64,000 nt of DNA from positions 2,480,001 through 2,544,000 of the forward strand of contig NZ_LT629695.1 in NCBI RefSeq assembly GCF_900099705.1, given 5' to 3'. The notes beneath the pieces are model-generated. The model was given only the letters and a program-made list of their open reading frames with translations, searched no databases and was not told where the DNA came from. This document shows, piece by piece, positions 44,887 to 53,120 of this stretch; positions within the stretch are counted from its first letter, which is position 1, and every line of letters begins with the position of its first letter. A program made the position numbers and the translations under genes. The DNA is from Agrococcus jejuensis (lineage in GTDB: Bacteria > Actinomycetota > Actinomycetes > Actinomycetales > Microbacteriaceae).

Positions 44887-45668
44887 CGCGCGCGCTCGTG
44901 CTCGACTGCGACGGCGTGCTCGCCGACACCGAGCTCGACGGCCACCTCGTCGCCTTCAACCGCACGTTCGAGGAGCTGGGCTTCCCGTTCCGGTGGACGC
45001 CGGAGGAGTACGGCGAGCTGCTGCGCGTCGGCGGCGGCAAGGAGCGCATGAAGGCGTACCTCGCGCAGCACCCCGAGATCGACATGGGCTCGCCCGAGCA
45101 GCTCGACGACCGCATCGCCGCCGCCCACAAGCGCAAGTCGGCGCTGTACGTCGAGCTCGTCGAGGCCGGTGCGCTGCCCGCCCGCCCCGGCATCGCCCGC
45201 GTCGTCGGCGAGGCGCTCGACGCCGGGTGGCTCGTCGCGTGCGCCTCGACGTCGGCCTTGGCGAGCGTCGAGGCCGTGCTCGCCTCGGTCGTCGGCCCCG
45301 AGCAGCGCGCCCGCATGGCCGGCGTCTTCGCCGGCGACGTCGTGCCCGCGAAGAAGCCCGCGCCCGACATCTACCTGCTCGCGGCCTCCGAGCTCGGCGT
45401 CGCGATCGATGACGTCGTCGTGATCGAGGACTCGCAGTCGGGCGCCGCCGCAGCCGCCGCGGCGGGCATGGCGCACGTCGTGACCGTGAGCCACTTCACG
45501 CACGACGACGCCTTCCCGGCGGCGACGACCATCGTGTCGGCGCTCGGCGAGGCCGATGCGCCCGCAGCCCTCGTCGAGGGACTGGACGCGCGGAACGGCC
45601 AGGGGGTCGTCGACCTCGCAGGCCTCGAGCGCGTGCTCGAGGCGCACCGCGCCACCGCCGTCTCCTAG
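44883..45668 (+). CDS. CbbY-like HAD phosphatase
   Basis: A 261-residue HAD class I hydrolase. LVLDCDGVLADTELDGHLVAFNRTF is motif I with the helical cap, and YGELLRVGGGKERM is the CbbY cap signature. CASTSALASVEAVL is motif II, PAKKPAPDIYLLA holds the catalytic Lys, and VIEDSQSGAAAA is motif IV. CbbY proteins in organisms with RuBisCO remove the inhibitor xylulose 1,5-bisphosphate. Here a CbbY-type enzyme lies in a regulon with a RuBisCO-like protein, so clearance of a misfire bisphosphate is possible (inference). It ends the aldolase operon and is followed by a strong hairpin. Confidence 0.85.
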   Translation: MTRALVLDCDGVLADTELDGHLVAFNRTFEELGFPFRWTPEEYGELLRVGGGKERMKAYLAQHPEIDMGSPEQLDDRIAAAHKRKSALYVELVEAGALPARPGIARVVGEALDAGWLVACASTSALASVEAVLASVVGPEQRARMAGVFAGDVVPAKKPAPDIYLLAASELGVAIDDVVVIEDSQSGAAAAAAAGMAHVVTVSHFTHDDAFPAATTIVSALGEADAPAALVEGLDARNGQGVVDLAGLERVLEAHRATAVS

Positions 45669-45685
45669 GCGGCTCCAGAGCGACC

Positions 45686-45721
45686 GAGCGCGCGCCGGGC
45701 AGGGGTGGCCGGCGCGCGCTC
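45686..45721 (+). terminator. Terminator of the aldolase-CbbY operon
   Basis: A perfect 13-bp stem (GAGCGCGCGCCGG with CCGGCGCGCGCTC) closes a ten-base loop 17 bases past the CbbY-like stop. It separates the regulon from the penicillin-binding protein gene. Confidence 0.75.
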
Positions 45722-45835
45722 CGTCATCGCCCGACGGCGCGGGATGCCACGCCGGGCATGCATCGCGCTCGCGTCCATGGCGCACGCATGGCATCCCCGG
45801 GCGAACTGTCAGCGACACTCCGTATCGTGCGCCGC

Positions 45836-48397
45836 ATGTCACCCCGTTCGAGCGTTCGCCACGCCCCCGGCTCGTTCCTCGGCAGCCTCGTCGGGCTCGT
45901 CGGCTTCAGCGTCGTCGTCGGCCTGCTCGTGAGCGCGACGGTCGTGCCGGGCGTCGCCGTCGCATCGAGCACGGCGAACAGCGGCATCGACGTGTTCGAG
46001 AGCCTGCCCGACTTCGTGCAGATCGACGAGCAGTCGGAGGTCTCGACGATCTACGGCCGCGACGCGGCGCAGCAGCCCGTGCCGATCGCCCAGTTCTACA
46101 GCCAGAACCGGCAGATCGTGTCGCTCGCGGATGCGGGACGCTGGGCGCCGCTCGCCGCGATCGCCGGCGAGGACGCCCGCTTCTACGAGCACGGCGGCGT
46201 CGACGTCATCTCGGTCGTGCGCGCGCTCTCGCCGGGCGGCGACGGCGGCGCCTCGAGCCTCACGATGCAGCTCGTGCGCCAGCAGATCGTCGAGGTGGCA
46301 TGCGCCATCGTCGACCCCGCCACGGGTGCGCGGCAGGACGAGGAGCTCTGCGCGAACCAGACCACCGACTCGTACGGTCGCAAGCTGCAGGAGATGCGCT
46401 TCGCGATCGGCCTCGAGCAGCGCTACACGAAGAACGAGATCCTCGCCGCCTACCTCAACATCGCGAACTACGGAGATGCCACCTACGGCATCCAGGCGGC
46501 GGCGCAGCGCTACTTCAGCGTGAACGCGAACCAGCTGACGATCGCGCAGGCCGCCTCGCTGCTCGCCACCGTGCAGTACCCGACGAACCTCAACCTCTCG
46601 CAGCCCGCCAACTACGCGGCGAACCAGGAGCGTCGCGACTACGTCATCCAGCGCATGCACACGGTGGGATACATCACCGACGCGCAGCGCGACGAGGCGC
46701 TCGCGATCCCCGTCGACGACGCGTTCGTGCAGCCGCGCGAGCTGCAGTCGGGCTGCATGGCCTCGTACTACGGCTCGACGGGCTTCTTCTGCGACTACGT
46801 CACGCAGCTGCTGCGCAACCCGCAGCCCGACGGCAGCTACATCCTCGGCGCCGACCGCGACGCGGCGCAGCGCACCCTCGCGCTCGGCGGCCTGCAGATC
46901 TCCACGTCGATCGACGTCACGCTCAACGAGGCGGTGCAGGTGTCGCTCGACGCGAACGTGCCGCTCACCGAGACGCGGCTGCAGTACGGCGGCGCCGTGA
47001 CGCAGCTGGAGGTGTCGACCGGCCGCATCCTCGCGATGGCGCAGAACCGCGACTACGACAACACCGAGTCGTTCGACCCCGCGACCGAGACGGGCGTCAA
47101 CTACAACGTCGACCGCGCGTACGGCGGTGGCGAGGGATTCCAGCCGGGCTCGGGCTACAAGATCTTCACCCTCGCGGCGTGGATCGAGGCCGGGTACTCG
47201 GTCAACACCTCCCTCGACACCCGCAGGATGCCGCGCGACGTGCTCACGTGCGAGGGAGCACGCCAGGAGTACGACCCGAACAACAACGAGGGCTTCTCGT
47301 CGGCGCGGCAGAACGTCGTCGGCATCTTCGTCAACTCGATGAACACCGGCGTCACCGAGATGGGCACGCGCGTCTCGGTGTGCCAGGTGCAGGACGCCGC
47401 GACGCGCATGGGCACGACGCCGGCGAACCAGGACGCGTACGACACCCACTACCCGTCGTGGTTCATCGGCACCGGCGGCACCGTCACGCCCATGGCGATG
47501 GCGAACGCGTTCCAGACGATCGCCAACGGCGGCGTGCACTGCGCCCCGCGCGCGATCGACGGCATCGTGGCGCGCGACGGCACCGAGATCGCCGTGCCGC
47601 CGCTCGACTGCGAGCAGGCGCTCACGCCCGAGGTCGCCTCGGTCATGCAGTTCGTGCTGCAGGAGGTCACGAACCGCAACCCGAAGAACAACCCGGCGGG
47701 CACCGCTCCGGTGATCTCGAAGACCGGCACGAGCGACGCCGTGCGGCAGACGTGGGTCAACGGCGCGTCGTCGACCGTCGCGACGAGCGTGTGGATCGGC
47801 AACATCGTGGGCGAGGTGAACATCTTCGAGCTCGGCGGGCGCGCGATGTGGGACCGTCGCTCGGTCGTGTTCACCGACGTCATGGAGGCGGCGCTCGCGC
47901 GCTACCCGGGTGGCGCGTTCCAGACGCCGGATGCCGCGACGCTGCGCGGCAACGCCGTGCCGCTGCCGAACGTCGCAGGGCAGACGCCCGACGAGGCACG
48001 CGCGACGCTCGAGGGCGCCGGCTTCACGGTCGTCGTCGGCTCGACGGTGGCGGGTGCGCAGGAGGCGGGGCGCATCGAGTACTCCTCGCCGGGCGCGGAT
48101 GCGCTCGTGCTGCCGCAGACCTCGGTCACGCTGCTCGTGAGCGACGGCTCGCTCTTCACTCCACCCGAAGCCGCGATCCCATCGCTCGAGGGCATGACGC
48201 TCGACGCCGCCGGCGCCGCGATGGGCGCCGCGGGCTTCGACGCGGCGAACCTGCAGGTGACGTGGGCGCGCGCCGATCCCGCCTCGCGCTGCATCGTGCT
48301 CGACCAGAACCCGGATTCGGGCACGGGCGGCCCACCGACCTCGCCGGTGTCGATCGTCGTGGGATCGGATCGCGACGGGCCGGACCCCACCTGCTGA
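45836..48397 (+). CDS. Class A penicillin-binding protein with PASTA domains
   Basis: An 853-residue bifunctional peptidoglycan synthase. It has one N-terminal transmembrane helix (about 12-40), then a GT51 glycosyltransferase domain with AIAGEDARFYEHGGVD and GGASSLTMQLVRQQ. The transpeptidase has the SxxK serine in QPGSGYKIFTL, the SxN motif in NSMNTG and KTGT in SKTGTSDAVRQ. Two C-terminal PASTA repeats (from PLPNVAGQTPDEARATLEGAGF and AIPSLEGMTLDAAGAAMGAAGF) bind muropeptides. It polymerises and cross-links cell wall at the outer membrane face. ATG 45836 was chosen because the helix follows closely. It is convergent with the GntR gene and unrelated to the cluster. Confidence 0.93.
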   Translation: MSPRSSVRHAPGSFLGSLVGLVGFSVVVGLLVSATVVPGVAVASSTANSGIDVFESLPDFVQIDEQSEVSTIYGRDAAQQPVPIAQFYSQNRQIVSLADAGRWAPLAAIAGEDARFYEHGGVDVISVVRALSPGGDGGASSLTMQLVRQQIVEVACAIVDPATGARQDEELCANQTTDSYGRKLQEMRFAIGLEQRYTKNEILAAYLNIANYGDATYGIQAAAQRYFSVNANQLTIAQAASLLATVQYPTNLNLSQPANYAANQERRDYVIQRMHTVGYITDAQRDEALAIPVDDAFVQPRELQSGCMASYYGSTGFFCDYVTQLLRNPQPDGSYILGADRDAAQRTLALGGLQISTSIDVTLNEAVQVSLDANVPLTETRLQYGGAVTQLEVSTGRILAMAQNRDYDNTESFDPATETGVNYNVDRAYGGGEGFQPGSGYKIFTLAAWIEAGYSVNTSLDTRRMPRDVLTCEGARQEYDPNNNEGFSSARQNVVGIFVNSMNTGVTEMGTRVSVCQVQDAATRMGTTPANQDAYDTHYPSWFIGTGGTVTPMAMANAFQTIANGGVHCAPRAIDGIVARDGTEIAVPPLDCEQALTPEVASVMQFVLQEVTNRNPKNNPAGTAPVISKTGTSDAVRQTWVNGASSTVATSVWIGNIVGEVNIFELGGRAMWDRRSVVFTDVMEAALARYPGGAFQTPDAATLRGNAVPLPNVAGQTPDEARATLEGAGFTVVVGSTVAGAQEAGRIEYSSPGADALVLPQTSVTLLVSDGSLFTPPEAAIPSLEGMTLDAAGAAMGAAGFDAANLQVTWARADPASRCIVLDQNPDSGTGGPPTSPVSIVVGSDRDGPDPTC

Positions 48398-48439
48398 CGC
48401 GGAGGTCCGAGCCGCTGGCGCCGAGGCCCGAGCCGCCGA

Positions 48440-49174
48440 CTACACGTCGTACGTGAACTCGAGCCGCACCATGTCGCCGCGGAAGCGGATGCGCGTGAAC
48501 TCGAACGGCTTGCCGGCCGGCGACGAGATCCGCTGCTCGAGCTGCAGGATCGGCGTGCCCTCGTGCACGGCGAGCAGCTTGGCGTCGTTCGCCGACGCCG
48601 CGGCGGTCTCGAGCGTCTCGAGCACCTTCGTCATGCGCAGGCCGAAGTCGCGGTCGAGCACGGTGCAGAGCTGCTCGGCGACGAGGTCGCGCTCGAGCAC
48701 GCCGGGGGCGAGCGACTCGGGCACGTGCGACTCGTGCACGCTGATGGGGGTGCCGTCGACGCGGCGCAAGCGGCGCACGATGAACGTGGGCGTGCCCGTG
48801 GGGATGTCGAGCGCCTGCGCGACGCGCGTCGACGCGGGCTCGAGGCGCTGGCCGAGCAGCTCGGTGTCGGTGGCGTAGCCCTGCTGCTCGAGCTGCTCGC
48901 GGATGCCCTGGTACGAGGGGGAGCGCGTGGAGATCTTCGAGCGCGACACGAACGTGCCCTTGCCCTGGACGCGGAAGAGGAGGCCCTCGTCGACGAGGCG
49001 GGCGAGCACCTGGCGTGCCGTCATGCGGCTGATGCCGTAGAGCTGGTTGAGCTCGTTCTCCGAGGGGATGCGCTGGTCGGGCTGCCAGTCGCCGCGCTGG
49101 ATCTTGGCGCGGATGACGTCGGCGAGCTGGATGTAGAGCGGGGTCGCCGACTCCCGATCGAGCTTCTCGACCAT
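48440..49174 (-). CDS. GntR-family regulator, HutC/FarR subfamily
   Basis: A 244-residue regulator. The N-terminal winged helix has PLYIQLADVIRAKIQRGDWQ, IPSENELNQLYGISRMTARQVLARLVDEGLL (recognition helix) and RVQGKGTFV, the usual GntR pattern. The C-terminal UTRA effector domain (about 85-244) has RRVDGTPISVHESHVPESLAPG and EFTRIRFRGDMVRLEFTYD. UTRA domains bind small metabolites, often sugar phosphates. ATG 49174 has GGAGG upstream. It is divergent from the E1 gene over a motif shared with four other intergenic regions, so it probably represses the polyol regulon until an inducer binds. Confidence 0.92.
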   Translation of the reverse strand: MVEKLDRESATPLYIQLADVIRAKIQRGDWQPDQRIPSENELNQLYGISRMTARQVLARLVDEGLLFRVQGKGTFVSRSKISTRSPSYQGIREQLEQQGYATDTELLGQRLEPASTRVAQALDIPTGTPTFIVRRLRRVDGTPISVHESHVPESLAPGVLERDLVAEQLCTVLDRDFGLRMTKVLETLETAAASANDAKLLAVHEGTPILQLEQRISSPAGKPFEFTRIRFRGDMVRLEFTYDV

Positions 49175-49234
49175 GGGTATCCTCCTTCGCTCCGTGCGGC
49201 CCTGCACGGAGGGTCCGACACCTACTCATCTATG

Positions 49235-49253
49235 CTTGTATAGAGTTGTACGG
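49235..49253. promoter_or_regulatory. Candidate GntR operator E between the regulator and the E1 gene
   Basis: CTTGTATAGAGTTGTACGG contains TTGTATAGAGTTGT, one base different from the start of operator D. TATAGA (49239-49244) with CCGACA 18 bases upstream could form the promoter of the E1-E2 operon. The site lies 61 bases from the GntR ATG, which suggests autoregulation. Confidence 0.65.
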
Positions 49254-49378
49254 TACGGTGGTGACGAGTACGACGGCGTCCGTCGCGCTGCATGCGAGAG
49301 CATAGCCGCGGAGGGCCCAGTACCCAGCACCACGAGCCGACAGGCCACGCGCTACCGATTCATCGAGGATGAGGATCA

Positions 49379-51556
49379 ATGGCAAGGACGACCACGCTGA
49401 AGCCCGCTGCGCCCTGGGTGGAGCTCCGCACGACGAAGGCCGACTGGGATGCCGCCGACCCGGCGCTCCTCGAGACCATGCTCGTGCAGCTGCACCTCAT
49501 CCGCGCCTTCGAGGAGTACGTGCTCGAGCTGGCTGGGCAGAAGCTCATCAACGGGCCCGCGCACTCGTCGATCGGCCAGGAGGGCGGCGCCGTCGGCAGC
49601 GCGCTGCCGCTCGTGAGCGCCGACCACGTCAACGGCTCGCACCGAGGCCACCACCAGTTCCTCGCGAAGGCGTTCGGCCACGTGCAGCCCGAGGGATTCG
49701 CGGCGCGCGACGCCATCTCGGAGCCCGTGCAGGACATCCTCTACCGCGCGCTCTCCGAGATCGCGGGCCTCAAGGACGGCTACTGCAAGGGCCGCGGCGG
49801 GTCGATGCACCTGCAGTGGACCGAGGCCGGCGCCATGGGCACGAACGCGATCGTCGGCGGCGCCGTGCCGTTCGCGGTCGGCTTCGCCTGGGCCAGCCAG
49901 CACGCAGGCACCGACAACGTCTCGGTCACGTACTTCGGCGACGGCGCCGTGAACATCGGCTCGGTGCTCGAGTCGTTCAACCTCGCCGCAGCGTGGAAGA
50001 CGCCCACGTGCTTCTTCATCGAGAACAACCAGTACGCCGTGTCGACGAACGTCGACGAGGCGACGGGCGAGGCGCGCCTCTCGGGCCGCGGCCTCGGCTT
50101 CGGCATCCCCTCGTGGCGCGTCGACGGCCAGGACACCCTCGCGGTGCACCTCGCGATGCAGCAGGCCGTCGACCACATGCGCGCGGGCAACGGCCCGACG
50201 GTCGTCGAGGTCGACACGTACCGCTACTTCCACCAGAACGGCCCATTCCCGGGCAGCGCCTTCGGCTACCGCACGAAGGACGAGGAGAAGTCGTGGCGCG
50301 ACCGCGACCCGATCGCGATCGTCGAGGGCCACCTCGCGCGCCGCGGCATCCTCTCGGCCGACGAGGCCAAGGAGGTGCGCAGCCGCGTCAAGCAGGTCAT
50401 GGCCGAGATCGGCGACCGCGTCGTCGAGGCCGACCCGAACGGCAAGCCGGGCCAGCTGCGCATCCGCGAGGAGCTGTGGCCCGATCCCGCCTTCCTGAAC
50501 CGCGGCATCCGCGGCGACATCCCCGAGATCACCGACGTCGCCGTGCAGGAGAACGACGCGTTCGGCCCCGACGACCTCGAGGACAGGAAGTTCGTCGACG
50601 TCATCGCCGCGGTCATGCACCGCCGCATGTCGCAGGACGACACCATCGTGACGCTCGGCGAGGACATCCACCGCCTCGGCGGCGGCTCGCGCGGCGCGAC
50701 GAAGGGCCTCGCCGACGACTTCCCCGACCGCACGCTCGGCACGCCCATCAGCGAGAACGCGTTCACGGGCTTCGGCGGCGGCCTCGCGCTCGACGGCCGG
50801 TACTACCCGGTCATCGAGCTCATGTACGCCGACTTCCTGTGGGTCGCAGCCGACCAGCTGTTCAACCAGATCGGCAAGGCGCGCCACATGTTCGGCGGCG
50901 ACCACGCCATGCCGCTCATGATGCGCATCAAGATCGGCACGAACACGGGCTACGGCTCGCAGCACTCCATGGACCCCGCGGGCATCCTCGCGACGAGCGT
51001 CGGCTGGCGCATCATCGCCCCGTCGTCGCCGCTCGACTACGTGGGCCTGCTGAACACGGCGATGCGCCTCGGCGACCCCATCGCGGTGCTCGAGCACGAC
51101 GCCGACCTCTACAAGACGGTCGGCCCCGCGCCGAAGGACCTCGACTACTGCCTGCCGTTCGGCAAGGCGGCCGTGCGCCGCGAGGGCTCGCAGGCGACCG
51201 TCATCTCGTACCTGTCGATGGTGCAGCGCGCCCTCGACGCCGTCGAGGAGTCGGGCGTCGACGGCGAGGTCATCGACCTGCGCTGGCTCGACCGCGCGAG
51301 CGTCGACTGGGATGCCATCGGCGAGTCGATCAGGAAGACGAACCGCGTCGTCATCGTCGAGCAGGGCTCGGAGGGCACGTCGTACGGCGGCTGGCTCTCG
51401 GACGAGATCCAGCGCCGCTTCTTCGACTGGCTCGACGCACCCATCACGCGCGTCCAGGGCTCGGAGTCGTCGCCGTCGATCTCGAAGGTGCTCGAGAAGG
51501 CCGCGCTCGCCCACACCCACGACATCGTCGCGGCGCTGCGCGCCGTGACGGCCTGA
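49379..51556 (+). CDS. 2-oxoacid dehydrogenase E1 with fused alpha and beta subunits
   Basis: A 725-residue thiamine-diphosphate enzyme. The alpha part (about 1-370) has GHRGHHQFLAKAF-like substrate residues, GRGGSMHL and the TPP motif GDGAVNIGSVLE followed by NNQYAVST. The beta part (about 400-725) has GEDIHRLGGGSRGATKGL, PISENAFTGFGGGLAL, IELMYADF and EQGSEGTSYGGWL. Alpha and beta are separate genes in classical pyruvate or acetoin dehydrogenases, so this is an uncommon fusion. It decarboxylates a 2-oxoacid or acetoin and hands the acyl group to the E2 encoded 20 bases downstream. ATG 49379 follows GAGGATGAGG. No E3 gene is adjacent. Confidence 0.9.
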   Translation: MARTTTLKPAAPWVELRTTKADWDAADPALLETMLVQLHLIRAFEEYVLELAGQKLINGPAHSSIGQEGGAVGSALPLVSADHVNGSHRGHHQFLAKAFGHVQPEGFAARDAISEPVQDILYRALSEIAGLKDGYCKGRGGSMHLQWTEAGAMGTNAIVGGAVPFAVGFAWASQHAGTDNVSVTYFGDGAVNIGSVLESFNLAAAWKTPTCFFIENNQYAVSTNVDEATGEARLSGRGLGFGIPSWRVDGQDTLAVHLAMQQAVDHMRAGNGPTVVEVDTYRYFHQNGPFPGSAFGYRTKDEEKSWRDRDPIAIVEGHLARRGILSADEAKEVRSRVKQVMAEIGDRVVEADPNGKPGQLRIREELWPDPAFLNRGIRGDIPEITDVAVQENDAFGPDDLEDRKFVDVIAAVMHRRMSQDDTIVTLGEDIHRLGGGSRGATKGLADDFPDRTLGTPISENAFTGFGGGLALDGRYYPVIELMYADFLWVAADQLFNQIGKARHMFGGDHAMPLMMRIKIGTNTGYGSQHSMDPAGILATSVGWRIIAPSSPLDYVGLLNTAMRLGDPIAVLEHDADLYKTVGPAPKDLDYCLPFGKAAVRREGSQATVISYLSMVQRALDAVEESGVDGEVIDLRWLDRASVDWDAIGESIRKTNRVVIVEQGSEGTSYGGWLSDEIQRRFFDWLDAPITRVQGSESSPSISKVLEKAALAHTHDIVAALRAVTA

Positions 51557-51576
51557 GCAGAGGAGGAGCGGACACC

Positions 51577-52899
51577 ATGGCACGCTTCCTGAAGATGCCC
51601 GGCGTCTCGGCCGACTCCGACGCGGCCGTGCTCGAGGGCTGGCTCGTCGAGGCCGGCGCCTCGGTGACGGCCGGCGCGGCGATCGCCTCGGTCGAGACCG
51701 AGAAGGCGGTCGTCGACATCGAGGTCGACGACGACGCCGTGATCCACGCCCTGCTCGTCGAGTCGGGCGACACCGTGCCCGTCGGCGACCCCATCGCCGT
51801 GCTGCTCGCGCCCGGCGAGGCCGCGAGCGAGGGCGAGTCGCTCATCGCGCAGCTCGGCGGTGCCCCGGCAGCCGCACCGGCAGCGGAGCCCGCGCCTTCG
51901 ATCGCGCAGGAGGAGGCGAAGGAGGCCGTCGAGGCTGCCGAGCCCGTCGCCGCGCCCGCGCAGCCGGCTCCCACGACGCCCGAGCCCGTCGCCGCACCCG
52001 CGGCGCCGACCGGGGGATCGGGGGAGCGCCGCTTCGCGAGCCCCCTCGCGCGCCGCATGGCGAAGGAGGCGGGGCTCGACCTCGCCGCCATCCAGGGCAC
52101 GGGCCCTGGCGGCCGCATCGTGCGCGCCGACGTCGAGTCGGCCGCGAGCGCCCCCGAGGCGCCCGCAGCGGCAGCGCCCGCCGCGGCGCCCGCATCCGCG
52201 CCGGTCGTGAGCCCGGCGGGTGGCACGGCGACGCCGCACACGAAGCTGCGCAGGATCATCGCGTCGCGGCTGCAGCAGTCGAAGCGCGAGGCGCCGCACT
52301 TCTACCTGCGGCGCGACCTGCGCGTCGACGCTCTGCTCGCCCTGCGCGCGCAGGTGAACGAGGGCTCGGCCGTGCGCGTCTCGGTCAACGACCTCTTCGT
52401 GAAGGCGGCGGCGCGAGCGCTCGTCGACGTGCCCGAGATGAACGTCATCTGGACCGACGACGCCGTCGTCTCGTACGCGACCGCCGACATCTCGATCGCG
52501 GTCGCGAGCGACCGCGGCCTCGTGACGCCGACGATCCGCGGCATCGAGTCGCTGTCGCTCACGTCGCTGTCGGCGCAGATCAAGGATGCGGTCGGCCGCG
52601 CCAACGAGGGACGCCTGCAGCAGGCGGAGCTCGAGGGCGGCACGATGTCGATCACGAACCTCGGCATGTTCGGCGTCGACGAGTTCTCGGCGATCATCAA
52701 CCCGCCGCAGGCGTCGATCCTCGCGATCGGCGCGGCCACGAGGCGCGCCGTCGTGAACGACGAGGGCGAGCTCGAGGCCGGTTCGGTCGTCACCGTCACG
52801 TTGTCGGTCGACCACCGACCCGTCGACGGCGTCGTCGCGGCGCGGTGGCTCGACCGCCTCGCGCAGCTCGTCGCCTCGCCCATGCAGATCCTGCTCTGA
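51577..52899 (+). CDS. Dihydrolipoamide acyltransferase (E2) of the same complex
   Basis: A 440-residue E2 protein. The lipoyl domain has its Lys at 43 in VETEKAVVDIEV. An Ala/Pro/Glu linker follows, then a peripheral-subunit-binding domain (RRFASPLARRMAKEAGLDLA, GTGPGGRIVRADV), another flexible linker and the acyltransferase core (about 225-440) with the catalytic DHRPVDG. It swings acyl groups from E1 to CoA. ATG 51577 has GAGGAG upstream; the gap to E1 is 20 bases, so the two form an operon. LipB and LipA encoded at 23-25 kb are expected to lipoylate it. The substrate acid is unclear. A strong terminator hairpin follows. Confidence 0.92.
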   Translation: MARFLKMPGVSADSDAAVLEGWLVEAGASVTAGAAIASVETEKAVVDIEVDDDAVIHALLVESGDTVPVGDPIAVLLAPGEAASEGESLIAQLGGAPAAAPAAEPAPSIAQEEAKEAVEAAEPVAAPAQPAPTTPEPVAAPAAPTGGSGERRFASPLARRMAKEAGLDLAAIQGTGPGGRIVRADVESAASAPEAPAAAAPAAAPASAPVVSPAGGTATPHTKLRRIIASRLQQSKREAPHFYLRRDLRVDALLALRAQVNEGSAVRVSVNDLFVKAAARALVDVPEMNVIWTDDAVVSYATADISIAVASDRGLVTPTIRGIESLSLTSLSAQIKDAVGRANEGRLQQAELEGGTMSITNLGMFGVDEFSAIINPPQASILAIGAATRRAVVNDEGELEAGSVVTVTLSVDHRPVDGVVAARWLDRLAQLVASPMQILL

Positions 52900-52935
52900 C
52901 GCACGATCGCTGCGTCGACGCAGCAGATCGAGCGT

Positions 52936-52973
52936 GCCGAGGGCCCCGCACCGAACGGTGCGGGGCCCTCGGC
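52936..52973 (+). terminator. Terminator of the E1-E2 operon
   Basis: A nearly 18-bp perfect stem (GCCGAGGGCCCCGCACC with GGTGCGGGGCCCTCGGC) closes a short loop 36 bases after the E2 stop. Confidence 0.85.
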
Positions 52974-53120
52974 GCGACGGCGACGAGTGAGTCGGAGTCA
53001 CCTTTGCAACGATCACGTTTCGACTCGTCGCTTTCGGCCTCGCGCGCGTGCGCGGCTGGCTAGGCTGCCCGGTACCCCGGCCGTCCACGCGCGGCCACCC
53101 CCATGCACTGGAGGACTCCC

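Noticed and set aside
45836..48397. The penicillin-binding protein as part of the polyol regulon
   Set aside because: Terminators or convergent ends separate it on both sides, no operator motif lies before it, and its function is in cell-wall synthesis.
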